Shown here piece by piece: positions 28,719 to 36,894 of a DNA stretch of 64,000 bases. Position 1 is the first letter of the stretch, and the number at the start of each line of letters is the position of its first letter. Below the pieces are notes generated by a model. It saw only the letters and a program-made list of their open reading frames with translations, was not told where the DNA came from and ran no database searches. Source of the stretch: Pseudomonas viridiflava (lineage in GTDB: Bacteria > Pseudomonadota > Gammaproteobacteria > Pseudomonadales > Pseudomonadaceae); contig NZ_UTKY01000031.1 in the NCBI RefSeq assembly GCF_900583165.1, forward strand, positions 186,001 through 250,000. Reading direction: 5' to 3'. Both the position numbers and the translations under genes were made by a program.

Positions 28719-29183
28719 TTATTGCGCTTTTTGCGGCTGTTGCGCTTTCCAGGCCTGGAATTCCTTCCATTCGGCACGGCGCTGCTCTTGCTTCTTGACG
28801 ATCTCGTCGAACTTCTTCTGCTGGTCAGGCTTCAAGACCGCGCGGATATCCGCCTGGGTTTTCTGCTTGCCGGCCGCGATCTCGTCCTGCATGGCTTTCT
28901 GGTCGGCCGCTGGCAGTTTGGCCAGGTACTTCTTGGTCAGGTCTTTGCGAGCGTGGAACTGGTCGCCCATGAGCTTGCCGATTTGCTGGCGCTGTTCGCG
29001 GCTCAGGTCCAGTTGGCTGAAAGGGCCGCCTTTGCCACGCGGACCGTGTTCACCGCCGTGGCCCGGGCCACCCATCATGTGACCTTCCGGGCCGCCCATC
29101 GGGCCTTGGCCTTCTGGCATGGCTGCCATGGCAACGGTAGGCAGGGCAGCGGCGAACATCAAAGCGATAAGGGTCTTGCGCAT
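28719..29183 (-). CDS. Spy/CpxP-like periplasmic LTxxQ protein
   Basis: This 154-residue precursor has a signal peptide ending AAMA. A Gly/His/Met/Pro-rich stretch follows (about residues 25-52, possibly metal-binding). A helical domain then carries the LTxxQ-type motifs LSREQRQQ and LKPDQQKKF. CpxP and Spy are periplasmic chaperones; CpxP also dampens CpxA. The gene lies between the response regulator and kinase genes, and a GTAAA-N6-GTAAA box upstream suggests it is a direct target of the regulator. Confidence 0.82.
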   Translation of the reverse strand: MRKTLIALMFAAALPTVAMAAMPEGQGPMGGPEGHMMGGPGHGGEHGPRGKGGPFSQLDLSREQRQQIGKLMGDQFHARKDLTKKYLAKLPAADQKAMQDEIAAGKQKTQADIRAVLKPDQQKKFDEIVKKQEQRRAEWKEFQAWKAQQPQKAQ

Positions 29184-29263
29184 GGTGATTCTCCTGTCTC
29201 TATTCCGGTGAGTCCGGATGTGAGTAGATTACGCAGAAGAAGGTCAGCGGCAGTCAGGGGAGC

Positions 29264-29279
29264 GTAAAGCTTCGGTAAA
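29264..29279. promoter_or_regulatory. Cpx-type box GTAAA-N6-GTAAA
   Basis: GTAAAGCTTCGGTAAA holds two direct GTAAA repeats with six bases between, close to the E. coli CpxR consensus (usually N5). It lies about 80 bp ahead of the Spy-like gene start. Confidence 0.6.
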
Positions 29280-29280
29280 G

Positions 29281-29309
29281 AGGGTTTTGATCGAGGCTGA
29301 CAAAACCCT
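29281..29309. terminator. Hairpin between the response regulator and Spy-like genes
   Basis: AGGGTTTTG and CAAAACCCT pair perfectly over an 11-nt loop, with only a short T run on the minus strand. It may partly stop transcription behind the response regulator gene. Confidence 0.45.
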
Positions 29310-29327
29310 TGAGGCCCAATAGATCAA

Positions 29328-29349
29328 ATGTGGGAGCGGGCTCCCACAT
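29328..29349. repeat. Minimal REP-derived palindrome
   Basis: ATGTGGGAGC-GGGCTCCCACAT keeps only the outer ends of a REPIN (GTGGGAG...CTCCCAC), as if the rest had been deleted. It stands 14 bp behind the response regulator stop. Confidence 0.65.
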
Positions 29350-29363
29350 GGATCGGTGGTGGC

Positions 29364-30041
29364 TCAGGGGGTGTAGTAGTAGCCCCGGCTACGCAACGCC
29401 ACGATCCGTGGCCGGCCATCGGGGTGCGGGCCGATCTTTTTGCGCAGGTTGCTGACGTGCATATCCAGGCTGCGATCGTAAAGGGTCAGCTTGCGGCCCA
29501 GGGCGATCTGCGCCAGTTCCTGTTTATCCAACGGCTCGCCGGGCTGGCGCAGCAGGGCTTCGAGCAGACGGCTTTCGGAAACAGTGAGCACGAACTCCTG
29601 TTCGTCGATGCTGACCACGCCCCGTTGCGGGCTGAAGCACAGGTCACCCAACTCCAATTGCGTTGACACTGCTGCCGGGTGGCTGCGGCGCAATACCGCG
29701 CGCAGGCGGGCGGTCAGTTCCCGTGGGTCGCAGGGTTTGGCCAGGTAGTCGTCGGCGCCCAGTTCCAGGCCGAGGATGCGGTCCAGCGGCTCGCCACGGG
29801 CCGACAGCATCAGCACGGGCAGCTCCGGGTGGTCGTTGCGCAATTGCTTGAGCAGCTCCAGCCCACTGCCGTCGGGCAGCATGACGTCAAGCACCACCGC
29901 TGCGGGGGCGCTATCGGCCAAGGCTTTACGCGCACTCAAGCCGTCATGGCATGCGCGCACCTGAAAGCCTTCCTGGCTCAACCAACTGATCAGCAGCTCG
30001 CAGAGCTCCTGGTCATCATCTATCAGTAACAGCTCGCTCAT
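29364..30041 (-). CDS. CpxR-like OmpR-family response regulator
   Basis: This 225-residue regulator has a receiver domain with acidic pocket DDD at 8-10, phospho-acceptor D52 in VVLDVMLPDGSG, and switch Lys in YLAKPCD. A winged-helix DNA-binding domain follows (about 130-225; LTVSESRLLEALLRQPGEPLDKQEL, LDMHVSNLRKKIG). It starts 7 bp behind the small membrane protein gene. The downstream Spy-like gene and the GTAAA repeat support a Cpx-type role, though other OmpR-family roles cannot be excluded. Confidence 0.87.
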   Translation of the reverse strand: MSELLLIDDDQELCELLISWLSQEGFQVRACHDGLSARKALADSAPAAVVLDVMLPDGSGLELLKQLRNDHPELPVLMLSARGEPLDRILGLELGADDYLAKPCDPRELTARLRAVLRRSHPAAVSTQLELGDLCFSPQRGVVSIDEQEFVLTVSESRLLEALLRQPGEPLDKQELAQIALGRKLTLYDRSLDMHVSNLRKKIGPHPDGRPRIVALRSRGYYYTP

Positions 30042-30048
30042 GACTCAC

Positions 30049-30456
30049 TCAATTTAGCCATTGTCGACGGCGACGGTGCCCACCGCTGGCGAAGATCCCG
30101 CACAGCAATGCGATCAGTGCGACGGCGCCGCCGGTGACAAACCACTGTTGTTGCTCGGTCAGCCATCGGTTCAAGGCACCGCCTTGTGTGTCTTTGAGTT
30201 GCTGTGCCAGGCGTTGGTTCTCTTGGCGCAGACGACTCAGTTGGGCGCTCTCGCGGGCGGTATCGGCACTTTGCAGTTGTTTACCCAGTTCTTCGCGCAG
30301 CCGTTCGCTTTCTTTCAAGCGTTGCTGCAACTCGGCGATCTGGCTGCCGGTACTCAACGACAGGGGCGTGGAACTGCCGGTATTCGGGGTTTCTTCAGCG
30401 TGGGCCGAAGCCCCGAACATTAACACTGCCAACAGACACAACTGACGTAAGCGCAT
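30049..30456 (-). CDS. Small coiled-coil membrane protein (YgiM-like C-terminus)
   Basis: This 135-residue precursor has a signal peptide ending ASAHAE. A coiled coil follows (about 40-95, IAELQQRLKESERLREELGKQL), then a membrane segment near the end (FVTGGAVALIALLCGIFASG) and a basic tail (GGHRRRRQWLN). It resembles the C-terminal half of YgiM/TIGR04211 proteins but lacks their N-terminal SH3 domain. Such genes are sometimes misnamed translation initiation factor 2. The start has a good AGGAG site. It heads the operon with the CpxR/CpxA-like genes. Confidence 0.75.
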   Translation of the reverse strand: MRLRQLCLLAVLMFGASAHAEETPNTGSSTPLSLSTGSQIAELQQRLKESERLREELGKQLQSADTARESAQLSRLRQENQRLAQQLKDTQGGALNRWLTEQQQWFVTGGAVALIALLCGIFASGGHRRRRQWLN

Positions 30457-30563
30457 CGGAACTCCTGATTCCACACGAATATTCAGAACGTTGTCGGCAG
30501 GTTACCGAGAATAATGAGCAATTAGGAGTGTGCCGAAGGTATTAGGTTCGACACATTCCAGGG

Positions 30564-30863
30564 TCAAGGCAGGACTTGCTTGAACGGCTTGATCACCACA
30601 TCGGCGTACACGCCGGCGGCGATGTAGGGATCGGCCTTGGCCCAGGCCTGGGCATCGGCCAGGGACGCGAACTCGGCGACGATCAGGCTACCGGTGAAAC
30701 CGGCGTCGCCCGGGTCGTTGCTGTCCACGGCCGGGTGCGGGCCGGCCAGCACCAGGCGGCCGTCTGATTGCAGTTGCTTGAGGCGCTCTACGTGGGCAGG
30801 GCGCACGCTCAGGCGTTTTTCCAGCGAGTTGGCAACGTCGGTCGCAATGATGGCGTAGAGCAT
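30564..30863 (-). CDS. YciI family protein
   Basis: This 99-residue dimeric alpha/beta barrel protein ([51 protein letters not shown]) has the conserved His of the YciI fold (RPAHVERLK). Function is uncertain; related proteins may have enzyme activity. The start one base behind the yciB stop makes it a coupled pair with yciB, and the longer upstream frame was rejected. Confidence 0.9.
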   Translation of the reverse strand: MLYAIIATDVANSLEKRLSVRPAHVERLKQLQSDGRLVLAGPHPAVDSNDPGDAGFTGSLIVAEFASLADAQAWAKADPYIAAGVYADVVIKPFKQVLP

Positions 30864-30864
30864 G

Positions 30865-31461
30865 TCAGTCCTCGGTTTTTGGCGTAGTAGGGTCGGTGTC
30901 ATGCAGATGGCGCGACAGGTAGATACCCTGGCCGACCAGGAACAATACGGTCATGCCCAGGCTGCCGAAGACCTTGAAGTCGACCCAGTAGCTCTGGAAG
31001 GTGAACGCCACGAACAGGTTAGCGGCGCCGCAGAAGATGAAAAAGATGATCCAGGCCACGTTCAGGCGCGTCCAGACCGGCTCCGGCAGGGTCAGTGCAT
31101 GGCCCATGATCCGTTTGATCAGCAAGCGATCGCCGATGAAGTGGCTGCCGATAAACGCCAGTGCGAACAACCAGTTCACCACGGGGGCTTTCCATTTAAG
31201 GAAGGTTTCGCTGTGGAAGGCCAGGGTCAGGCTGCCGAAGACCAGGCACGCGACCAGGGTCAACCATTGGCTTTTTTCCAATTTGCGCTGGGAGATGAAG
31301 AGGGCGCCGTAGACCACGAGGGAGCTGATGATCAGCACGGCGGTGGCGCTGTAGATGCCCCCGAACGTCAGCTCATGACCGGCGACATCGATGACCCGAG
31401 GGTCGAGTTTGTAAACGATGAAAAACAGCAACAGCGGGATGAAGTCGATGAATTGTTTCAC
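30865..31461 (-). CDS. yciB: YciB, inner membrane-spanning septation-type protein
   Basis: This 198-residue protein has five to six membrane helices with the family patterns [17 protein letters not shown] and KPTVLNWLF-like [14 protein letters not shown], plus [17 protein letters not shown]. YciB affects cell-envelope synthesis and membrane potential. The GTG at 31461 is the likely start, because homologs begin MKQF/MKQL. It is divergent from the PHP gene. Confidence 0.9.
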   Translation of the reverse strand: MKQFIDFIPLLLFFIVYKLDPRVIDVAGHELTFGGIYSATAVLIISSLVVYGALFISQRKLEKSQWLTLVACLVFGSLTLAFHSETFLKWKAPVVNWLFALAFIGSHFIGDRLLIKRIMGHALTLPEPVWTRLNVAWIIFFIFCGAANLFVAFTFQSYWVDFKVFGSLGMTVLFLVGQGIYLSRHLHDTDPTTPKTED

Positions 31462-31548
31462 AGTAAGAGCCAGAAGCTGGATGTGGCGGCATAATAACAA
31501 ACATCCTTGGTAGCGAAAGCGCCAGCTGACTTGAGGTTACACACTCCC

Positions 31549-32412
31549 GTGAATGTTGATTTGCATTGCCACAGCACGGCCTCCGACGGCGCCCTGGCGC
31601 CCGCGGTACTGGTTGCGCGTGCGTTTGAAAAAGGCGTGCGAGTCCTTGCGTTGACCGACCACGACACCCTCGAAGGCCTTGATGAGGCTCGGGTCGCCGC
31701 CCATGCACTGGGTATGCAACTGGTCACGGGCGTGGAATTGTCCTGCACCTGGGGCGGCGCCACCATTCACGTGCTTGGCTATGGTTTCGACCAAAATGCC
31801 CCCGCGCTGGTGCAGGCCATCGCCAATTTGCACGATGGCCGCTGGCTGCGGTCCGAAGAAATAAGTCGCAAGCTTGCCCTTAAAGGCATGCCCAACGCCC
31901 TCGACGGCGCCCGCGCGATCCAGCAAGCGCTGGGTGACAGCGGCAACGCCCCGGCCCGGCCGCACTTTGCCGACTGGATGGTACGTGAAGGGTTTGTCAA
32001 AGACCGCGCCGAAGCCTTCCGCAAATGGCTGGGCGCCGGCAAGTTGGGGGATGTGAAGCTGCATTGGCCAACGCTGGAAGACACGGTCGCTACGTTGCGC
32101 GCTTCAGGGGCCTGGGTCAGCCTGGCCCACCCTTGGCATTACGATTTCACCCGCAGCAAGCGCCGCAAGCTGATCAGCGACTATATTGGAGCGGGAGGCC
32201 ACGCCATCGAAGTGGTCAACGGGCACCAGCCCGCCGAACAGGTCGGCAGCCTGGCGATTCTTGCCCGCGAATTTGGTCTGCTGGTCAGCGCCGGCAGTGA
32301 CTTTCATGGCCCGGGTGGCTGGTCCGAGATCGGCGAGTACCGCCAGATTCCTGAAGACCTGCCGCTCTTGTCGGGGCGATTCAAGCATGACCCCATTACT
32401 GCCACCGTCTGA
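31549..32412 (+). CDS. PHP-domain phosphoesterase (RNase AM/YciV type)
   Basis: This PHP metal-dependent hydrolase has the motif VDLHCHSTASDG at the start, LALTDHDTLEG, ELSCTWGGATIHVLGYG and the C-terminal SAGSDFHGPG. E. coli YciV of this family trims RNA 5' ends (RNase AM) and hydrolyses 3',5'-nucleotide bisphosphates. The GTG at 31549 was chosen because the PHP motif begins two residues later; a TTG at 31507 would add 14 residues. It starts a run of same-strand genes to scpB. Confidence 0.86.
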   Translation: MNVDLHCHSTASDGALAPAVLVARAFEKGVRVLALTDHDTLEGLDEARVAAHALGMQLVTGVELSCTWGGATIHVLGYGFDQNAPALVQAIANLHDGRWLRSEEISRKLALKGMPNALDGARAIQQALGDSGNAPARPHFADWMVREGFVKDRAEAFRKWLGAGKLGDVKLHWPTLEDTVATLRASGAWVSLAHPWHYDFTRSKRRKLISDYIGAGGHAIEVVNGHQPAEQVGSLAILAREFGLLVSAGSDFHGPGGWSEIGEYRQIPEDLPLLSGRFKHDPITATV

Positions 32413-32425
32413 ACAGGTAGAACAC

Positions 32426-33055
32426 GTGAGTCAATTCTTCCAGATTCATCCGGAAAACCCCCAGGCGCGCCTGATCAAGCAAGCCGTGGAGATCATTCGC
32501 GCCGGCGGTGTGGTGATCTATCCGACTGATTCGTCCTACGCTATTGGTTGCCAGATCGGTGACAAAGGCGCGGTCGAGCGTGTAAGGCGCTTACGGGACC
32601 TGGACAAGAATCACAACTTCGCGCTGATCTGCAGCGACCTGTCCCAACTTGGGCTGTTCGCTAAAGTCGATACCGGCACCTTCCGCCTGCTCAAGGCTCA
32701 TACGCCGGGCCCCTACACCTTTATTCTCAACGCCACCCGCGAAGTGCCGCGCCTGTTGCTGCACCCCAAGAAGCGCACCATCGGCCTGCGGGTGCCAGAG
32801 CACCCCATCGCCCTGGCGCTACTGGCCGAGTTGGGTGAGCCGCTGATGAGTGTGTCGCTGATCATGCCCGGCGACAGCGAACCGCTGGAAGACCCCTACG
32901 AAATGCGCCAGCTCCTGGAAAAACAGGTCGACCTGATCATCGACGGCGGCTTCGGCGGCAACAAAGCCTCCACCGTGATCAATTTGGCCGACGGCGAGCC
33001 CGAAGTGATCCGCGTCGGTTGCGGTGACCCGGCCCCGTTCATGGTCGAGGCCTGA
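32426..33055 (+). CDS. yciO: YciO, Sua5/YrdC-like protein
   Basis: This 209-residue protein has the YrdC fold, with GGVVIYPTDSSYAIGCQIGDKGAVERVRRLR and TPGPYTFILNATREVPRLL. The family makes or binds threonylcarbamoyl-AMP for the tRNA t6A modification; YciO itself is less well defined. GTG at 32426 is the likely start; an upstream ATG at 32387 overlaps the previous gene. It ends directly before the scpA ATG. Confidence 0.9.
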   Translation: MSQFFQIHPENPQARLIKQAVEIIRAGGVVIYPTDSSYAIGCQIGDKGAVERVRRLRDLDKNHNFALICSDLSQLGLFAKVDTGTFRLLKAHTPGPYTFILNATREVPRLLLHPKKRTIGLRVPEHPIALALLAELGEPLMSVSLIMPGDSEPLEDPYEMRQLLEKQVDLIIDGGFGGNKASTVINLADGEPEVIRVGCGDPAPFMVEA

Positions 33056-33874
33056 ATGTCCGCCGTGGAAACCGTCGACAGCCAGGCCGGCGCCCAGCAA
33101 GAACTGCCATTTGCCATGGTGTACGGCCAGGCCGTGCTGGAAATGCCGCTGGATTTGTACATCCCGCCCGATGCCCTGGAAGTATTCCTTGAAGCCTTCG
33201 AAGGCCCGCTGGATTTGCTGCTGTACCTGATCCGCAAACAGAACATCAATATTCTCGATATCCCCGTGGCCGAAATCACCCGGCAGTACATGGGCTACGT
33301 GGAGTTGATGCAATCGGTGCGCCTGGAGTTGGCCGCCGAGTACCTGGTGATGGCCGCCATGCTCGCCGAGATCAAGTCACGCATGCTGTTGCCGCGCTCG
33401 GAAACGGTCGAGGCCGAGGAAGACGACCCACGCGCCGAACTGATCCGCCGCCTGCAAGAGTACGAACGTTTCAAGGCTGCTGCTGAAGGTATCGACGGCT
33501 TGAGCCGTGTGGGCCGCGATGTGGTAGTGCCCAAGCTCGACGCGCCCGAAGCCCGGGCGCGCAAGCTGCTGCCGGACGTGAGCCTGGAAGAATTGCTGAT
33601 GTCCATGGCCGAGGTGCTGCGCCGTGGCGATATGTTTGAAAGCCACCAGGTCAGCCGCGAGGCGCTGTCGACCCGCGAGCGCATGAGCGATGTGCTGGAG
33701 CGTCTCAAGGGCGGTGGTTTTGTGCCCTTTGTTGAGCTATTCACTAAAGAAGAAGGGCGCCTGGGGGTGGTGGTGACCTTTATGGCGGTGCTTGAATTGG
33801 TCAAGGAATCCTTGGTCGAGCTGGTCCAGAATGAGCCTTTTGCGGCTATCCACGTGCGGGCGCGAGCCGAATAA
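33056..33874 (+). CDS. scpA: ScpA, segregation and condensation protein A
   Basis: ScpA is the kleisin of the SMC-ScpAB complex for chromosome compaction. The 272-residue protein has the family core FEGPLDLLLYLIRKQNINILDIPVAEITRQY, LAAEYLVMAAMLAEIKSRMLLP, and a C-terminal winged helix (FVPFVELFTKEEGRLGVVVTFMAVLEL). The stop of yciO directly abuts its ATG, and scpB follows 12 bp later. Confidence 0.96.
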   Translation: MSAVETVDSQAGAQQELPFAMVYGQAVLEMPLDLYIPPDALEVFLEAFEGPLDLLLYLIRKQNINILDIPVAEITRQYMGYVELMQSVRLELAAEYLVMAAMLAEIKSRMLLPRSETVEAEEDDPRAELIRRLQEYERFKAAAEGIDGLSRVGRDVVVPKLDAPEARARKLLPDVSLEELLMSMAEVLRRGDMFESHQVSREALSTRERMSDVLERLKGGGFVPFVELFTKEEGRLGVVVTFMAVLELVKESLVELVQNEPFAAIHVRARAE

Positions 33875-33886
33875 AGAGCTGAATCG

Positions 33887-34795
33887 ATGAATCTGACTGA
33901 ACCCCGCGAACTGGCCCCGCTGCTGGAGGCCTTTCTCTTGGCCTCGGGTAAACCCCAATCCCTGGAACGCCTGTTTGAGCTCTTCGAAGAGGCCGAGCGT
34001 CCTGAACCGCCGGTGTTCAAGAAGGCATTGGAGATTTTGCGCAAGTCCTGCGACGGCCGCGCCTTCGAACTGCGCGAAGTGGCGTCGGGTTATCGCTTGC
34101 AGATCCGTGAGAAGTTTTCCCCGTGGGTCGGCCGCTTGTGGGAAGAACGCCCGCAGCGATATTCCCGCGCGATGTTGGAAACCATGGCGCTGATTGCCTA
34201 TCGCCAGCCGATCACCCGGGGCGAAATCGAGGATGTGCGGGGTGTGGCGGTTAACAGCCATATCGTCAAGACGCTGCTTGAACGCGAGTGGATTCGCATC
34301 GTCGGCTACCGCGACGTGCCCGGCAAACCGGCGATGTTTGCCACCACCAAAGTGTTCCTCGATCACTTCAACCTGAAAAACCTCGACGATTTGCCGCCAT
34401 TGGCCGAATTGCGCGAGATGGAGCCAGACCCGGTGCTGGACTTCGACGACGCCCCGGTGCCAGCAGGCTTGCAGGAACTGGCCGATGCTAGCGCCGAGCC
34501 GGAGGAGCCGAAGGACGAGACCAGTTTTCATACGTTGTTGCTGGAATTGGACGACATGGAGCAGGGCATCAAGACTGACTTTGATGATTTGTTGCGTGAT
34601 GGTGCTATCGAGCCGGAGGCCCAGGAGCGCCTAGAACCAGCGCCCGAGGAAGACATCCTGGGCGTGGCCGACGCCCGCGAAAAACTTCTGGCCGCTGTTG
34701 CAGCGTTGGAACAGCCACCCCTCAGCGACGAAGAAGACGAAGCCCGCGCCCTGGCCGAAGCCATCGAAGCCGAACGCCGCCAATTCGAAGACTGA
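33887..34795 (+). CDS. scpB: ScpB, segregation and condensation protein B
   Basis: ScpB dimers bind ScpA in the SMC complex. The core (about residues 1-185) has two winged helices with LLEAFLLASGKPQSLERLFELF, ALIAYRQPITRGEIEDVRGV and the conserved end VPGKPAMFATTKVFLDHFNLKNLDDLPPL. The protein is 302 residues, longer than many ScpB, because of an acidic, low-complexity tail (about 190-302, rich in Asp/Glu/Ala) that is probably disordered. Confidence 0.95.
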   Translation: MNLTEPRELAPLLEAFLLASGKPQSLERLFELFEEAERPEPPVFKKALEILRKSCDGRAFELREVASGYRLQIREKFSPWVGRLWEERPQRYSRAMLETMALIAYRQPITRGEIEDVRGVAVNSHIVKTLLEREWIRIVGYRDVPGKPAMFATTKVFLDHFNLKNLDDLPPLAELREMEPDPVLDFDDAPVPAGLQELADASAEPEEPKDETSFHTLLLELDDMEQGIKTDFDDLLRDGAIEPEAQERLEPAPEEDILGVADAREKLLAAVAALEQPPLSDEEDEARALAEAIEAERRQFED

Positions 34796-34822
34796 CACGC
34801 CCCACCAAACACCGGTGATAAA

Positions 34823-34914
34823 GGTGGGAGGGGGCTTGCCCCCGATTGCAGTGTGTCAGCCAGCATCTTGTTCAGCTGATACACCGCCATCGGGGGCAAG
34901 CCCCCTCCCACATT
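34823..34914. repeat. REPIN copy 6, between scpB and rluB
   Basis: Inverted GTGGGAGGGGGCTTGCCCCCGAT arms enclose a 46-bp spacer with TCAGCCAGC/CAGCTGA. The remaining DNA up to rluB (34915-35099) holds a possible -10 TATGAT at 35004 and no gene. Confidence 0.9.
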
Positions 34915-35099
34915 TTGATCGGTGTAGGCTCACCGATCGGCGGAAAAGTAAATGACTTGGCGCTTATCGACTACTCTCTGATGCGCAATGCCCACCATAC
35001 GCGTATGATTCGCGACCCTTCGCCGACCTCTTCGGCCAAGACCCCGCTTTCAACACTCTTCAGGCCACGCCTGAATCGACCCACCGGGAGGTGCTTAAG

Positions 35100-36311
35100 A
35101 TGAACGACAAAGACCAGAACGACAGCCAGGAAATCGGCCCTGCAGGCGAAAAACTGCAAAAGGTGCTGGCGCGTATCGGCGTGGGCTCGCGCCGCGACGT
35201 CGAAGCCTGGATCACCCAGAAGCGCATCAAGGTCAACGGCGTCGAGGCTACCCTCGGCCAGCGCGTCGACCTGCACGATGCAATCACTATTGATGGCAAG
35301 GTCATCAAGCGTGAAGAGGCCGCCGAATCGGTGCGCCGCGTGATCATGTACAACAAGCCCGATGGCGAGATCTGCACCCGTGACGACCCAGAAGGCCGTC
35401 CGACCGTGTTCGACAAGATGCCCAAGCCTAAAGAAGGCCGTTGGATCAACATCGGTCGCCTCGACATCAACACCACCGGCTTGCTGATGTTCACCACCGA
35501 CGGTGAACTGGCCAACCGCCTGATGCACCCTTCGTACGAAATGGACCGTGAATACGCGGTGCGTGTACGTGGCGAAGTCGATGACGAGATGATCGAGCGC
35601 TTGAAAGCCGGTGTCGTCCTCGAAGACGGCCCGGCCAAGTTCACCGACATCAAGCAGGCGCCAGGCGGCGAAGGTTTCAACCACTGGTACCACTGCGTGG
35701 TAATGGAAGGTCGTAACCGCGAAGTGCGTCGCCTGTGGGAATCCCAGGGCCTGGTGGTCAGCCGTCTGAAGCGCGTACGTTTCGGCCCGGTGTTCTTGAA
35801 CTCCGACCTGCCGATGGGCCGCTGGCGCGAAATGAGCCAGTACGAAGTCGACATCCTCAGTGCCGAAGTCGGCCTGACACCAGTCGCCATGCCGCAGATG
35901 AACGCCAAGAGCAAAGACAAGCTTGAGCGTATGCAGCGTAAATCGTCGCGTCCTGTGGCGCGTACCGAGCGCGTTGCCCGCACGCTGCGCCCAGCCTTGA
36001 ATGCTCCGGCAACCGGCGGTCGTATTTCCCGCGAGCCGCAGATTGAAGGCGAGCGTCGTCCAACCGCGCCATCGCGTCAGGAAGGTGACCGCGCTCCGCG
36101 TACGCCGCGTCCGGCCCCGGCCGGTGGTCGTAGCAATCGTGGTGAAGCTGATCGCCCGGCTGACAACGCCAGCACCAAGCGTCCAGCCAAGCCGACGGCG
36201 AACAAGCGCCCTGGCCCGAAACTGGTCGCCGACGAGCCGTCGGGCAAGCGCCGTGGCGCACCGGCTGGTTCGGGTCAGCGTCCTGGTTTTGGTCGCAAGA
36301 AACCGCAGTGA
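35100..36311 (+). CDS. rluB: RluB, 23S rRNA pseudouridine synthase
   Basis: RluB modifies U2605 of 23S rRNA (E. coli numbering). The 403-residue protein has an N-terminal S4 RNA-binding domain (LQKVLARIGVGSRRDVEAWI) and the catalytic region with the Asp in IGRLDINTTGLLMFTTDG. The family pattern GRNREVRRLWESQGL is also present. The last 130 or so residues are a basic, Arg/Pro/Ala-rich low-complexity tail. The ATG with GGAGG eight bases ahead was preferred to a GTG nine bases upstream. Confidence 0.94.
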   Translation: MNDKDQNDSQEIGPAGEKLQKVLARIGVGSRRDVEAWITQKRIKVNGVEATLGQRVDLHDAITIDGKVIKREEAAESVRRVIMYNKPDGEICTRDDPEGRPTVFDKMPKPKEGRWINIGRLDINTTGLLMFTTDGELANRLMHPSYEMDREYAVRVRGEVDDEMIERLKAGVVLEDGPAKFTDIKQAPGGEGFNHWYHCVVMEGRNREVRRLWESQGLVVSRLKRVRFGPVFLNSDLPMGRWREMSQYEVDILSAEVGLTPVAMPQMNAKSKDKLERMQRKSSRPVARTERVARTLRPALNAPATGGRISREPQIEGERRPTAPSRQEGDRAPRTPRPAPAGGRSNRGEADRPADNASTKRPAKPTANKRPGPKLVADEPSGKRRGAPAGSGQRPGFGRKKPQ

Positions 36312-36331
36312 TTTATTAAGCGCTGCCTAAA

Positions 36332-36361
36332 AACGCCAACCTTCGGGTTGGCGTTTTTTTT
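36332..36361 (+). terminator. Terminator behind rluB
   Basis: AACGCCAACC-TTCG-GGTTGGCGTT, with a UUCG-type tetraloop, is followed by a run of T, 20 bp behind the stop. Confidence 0.95.
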
Positions 36362-36391
36362 GCCCCGAACTTGAAGATCGACCCGGTCCAT

Positions 36392-36482
36392 TGTGGGAGG
36401 GGGCTTGCTCCCGATAACGGTGGATCAGCTACAGATAAGCTAGTTGACCCACCGCTATCGGGGGCAAGCCCCCTCCCACATT
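36392..36482. repeat. REPIN copy 7, behind rluB
   Basis: The left arm GTGGGAGGGGGCTTGCTCCCGAT and right arm ATCGGGGGCAAGCCCCCTCCCAC differ at one stem position. The spacer has GATCAGCTA..TAGTTGACC. Confidence 0.9.
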
Positions 36483-36626
36483 CTGATCTGTGTAAGGTCT
36501 TTATTCCGCTTTGTAACGAATAGTTTACGAGGTGGGCGCGTATTTAATGGGGTATAGGGCGCCGTAAAGATTTCCTGACACTAACCATTTATACCAACAA
36601 CACTCGGTCCAAAGCTTTCCAGCGTG

Positions 36627-36769
36627 TACAATCCGCCGCGTTTTACTGTGACCCCCTTGCGTAACCACGCAAAAGGCCAAGACCCAGGGTTTACCTACCC
36701 TGATCACTCCGCCTGGCCACGAGCCGGACGGGTTCGATTTCGTCACAGATAAAAACAAACAGGTGACGC
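36627..36769 (+). other. Long structured 5' leader of the permease gene
   Basis: A possible -10 TACAAT (36627-36632) is followed by transcribed-looking DNA that can fold. TTGCGT-AACC-ACGCAA is a 6-bp stem (36657-36672), and GGCCA..TGGCC encloses AGGGT..ACCCT (about 36676-36719). Just before the short ORF lies AAAAACAA (36751-36758), an AAnAAnAA motif of the Crc/Hfq type. The rest of 36483-36626 shows nothing I can name. Confidence 0.45.
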
Positions 36770-36832
36770 ATGACCGTTAGAAAGACGCTGTACTCCTGGT
36801 ACCTGCGCTGGGGTTTGAGCGGCGCTGCTTGA
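36770..36832 (+). CDS. Candidate leader peptide, 20 aa, Tyr/Trp-rich
   Basis: A short ORF with its own ribosome site (AGGTG six bases ahead of the ATG) encodes 20 residues, including the stretch YSWYLRW (residues 8-14: two Tyr, two Trp), and stops with TGA 62 bp before the permease start. The permease is of the aromatic amino acid type, so aromatic codons in a leader are suggestive of translation-dependent control. No typical terminator hairpin follows, so control by ribosome stalling or Rho is more likely than classical attenuation. This is inference; the ORF is too short to prove by itself. Confidence 0.5.
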   Translation: MTVRKTLYSWYLRWGLSGAA

Positions 36833-36894
36833 GTCGGTAATTCAAGGCAGCAACCTGCATTCAACATCATCAAACCTTGCGTGAGAGCCTTTTC

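Noticed and set aside
36691..36873. Minus-strand 60-codon ORF opposite the permease leader
   Set aside because: Random-looking translation; the plus-strand short ORF has a ribosome site and meaningful position.
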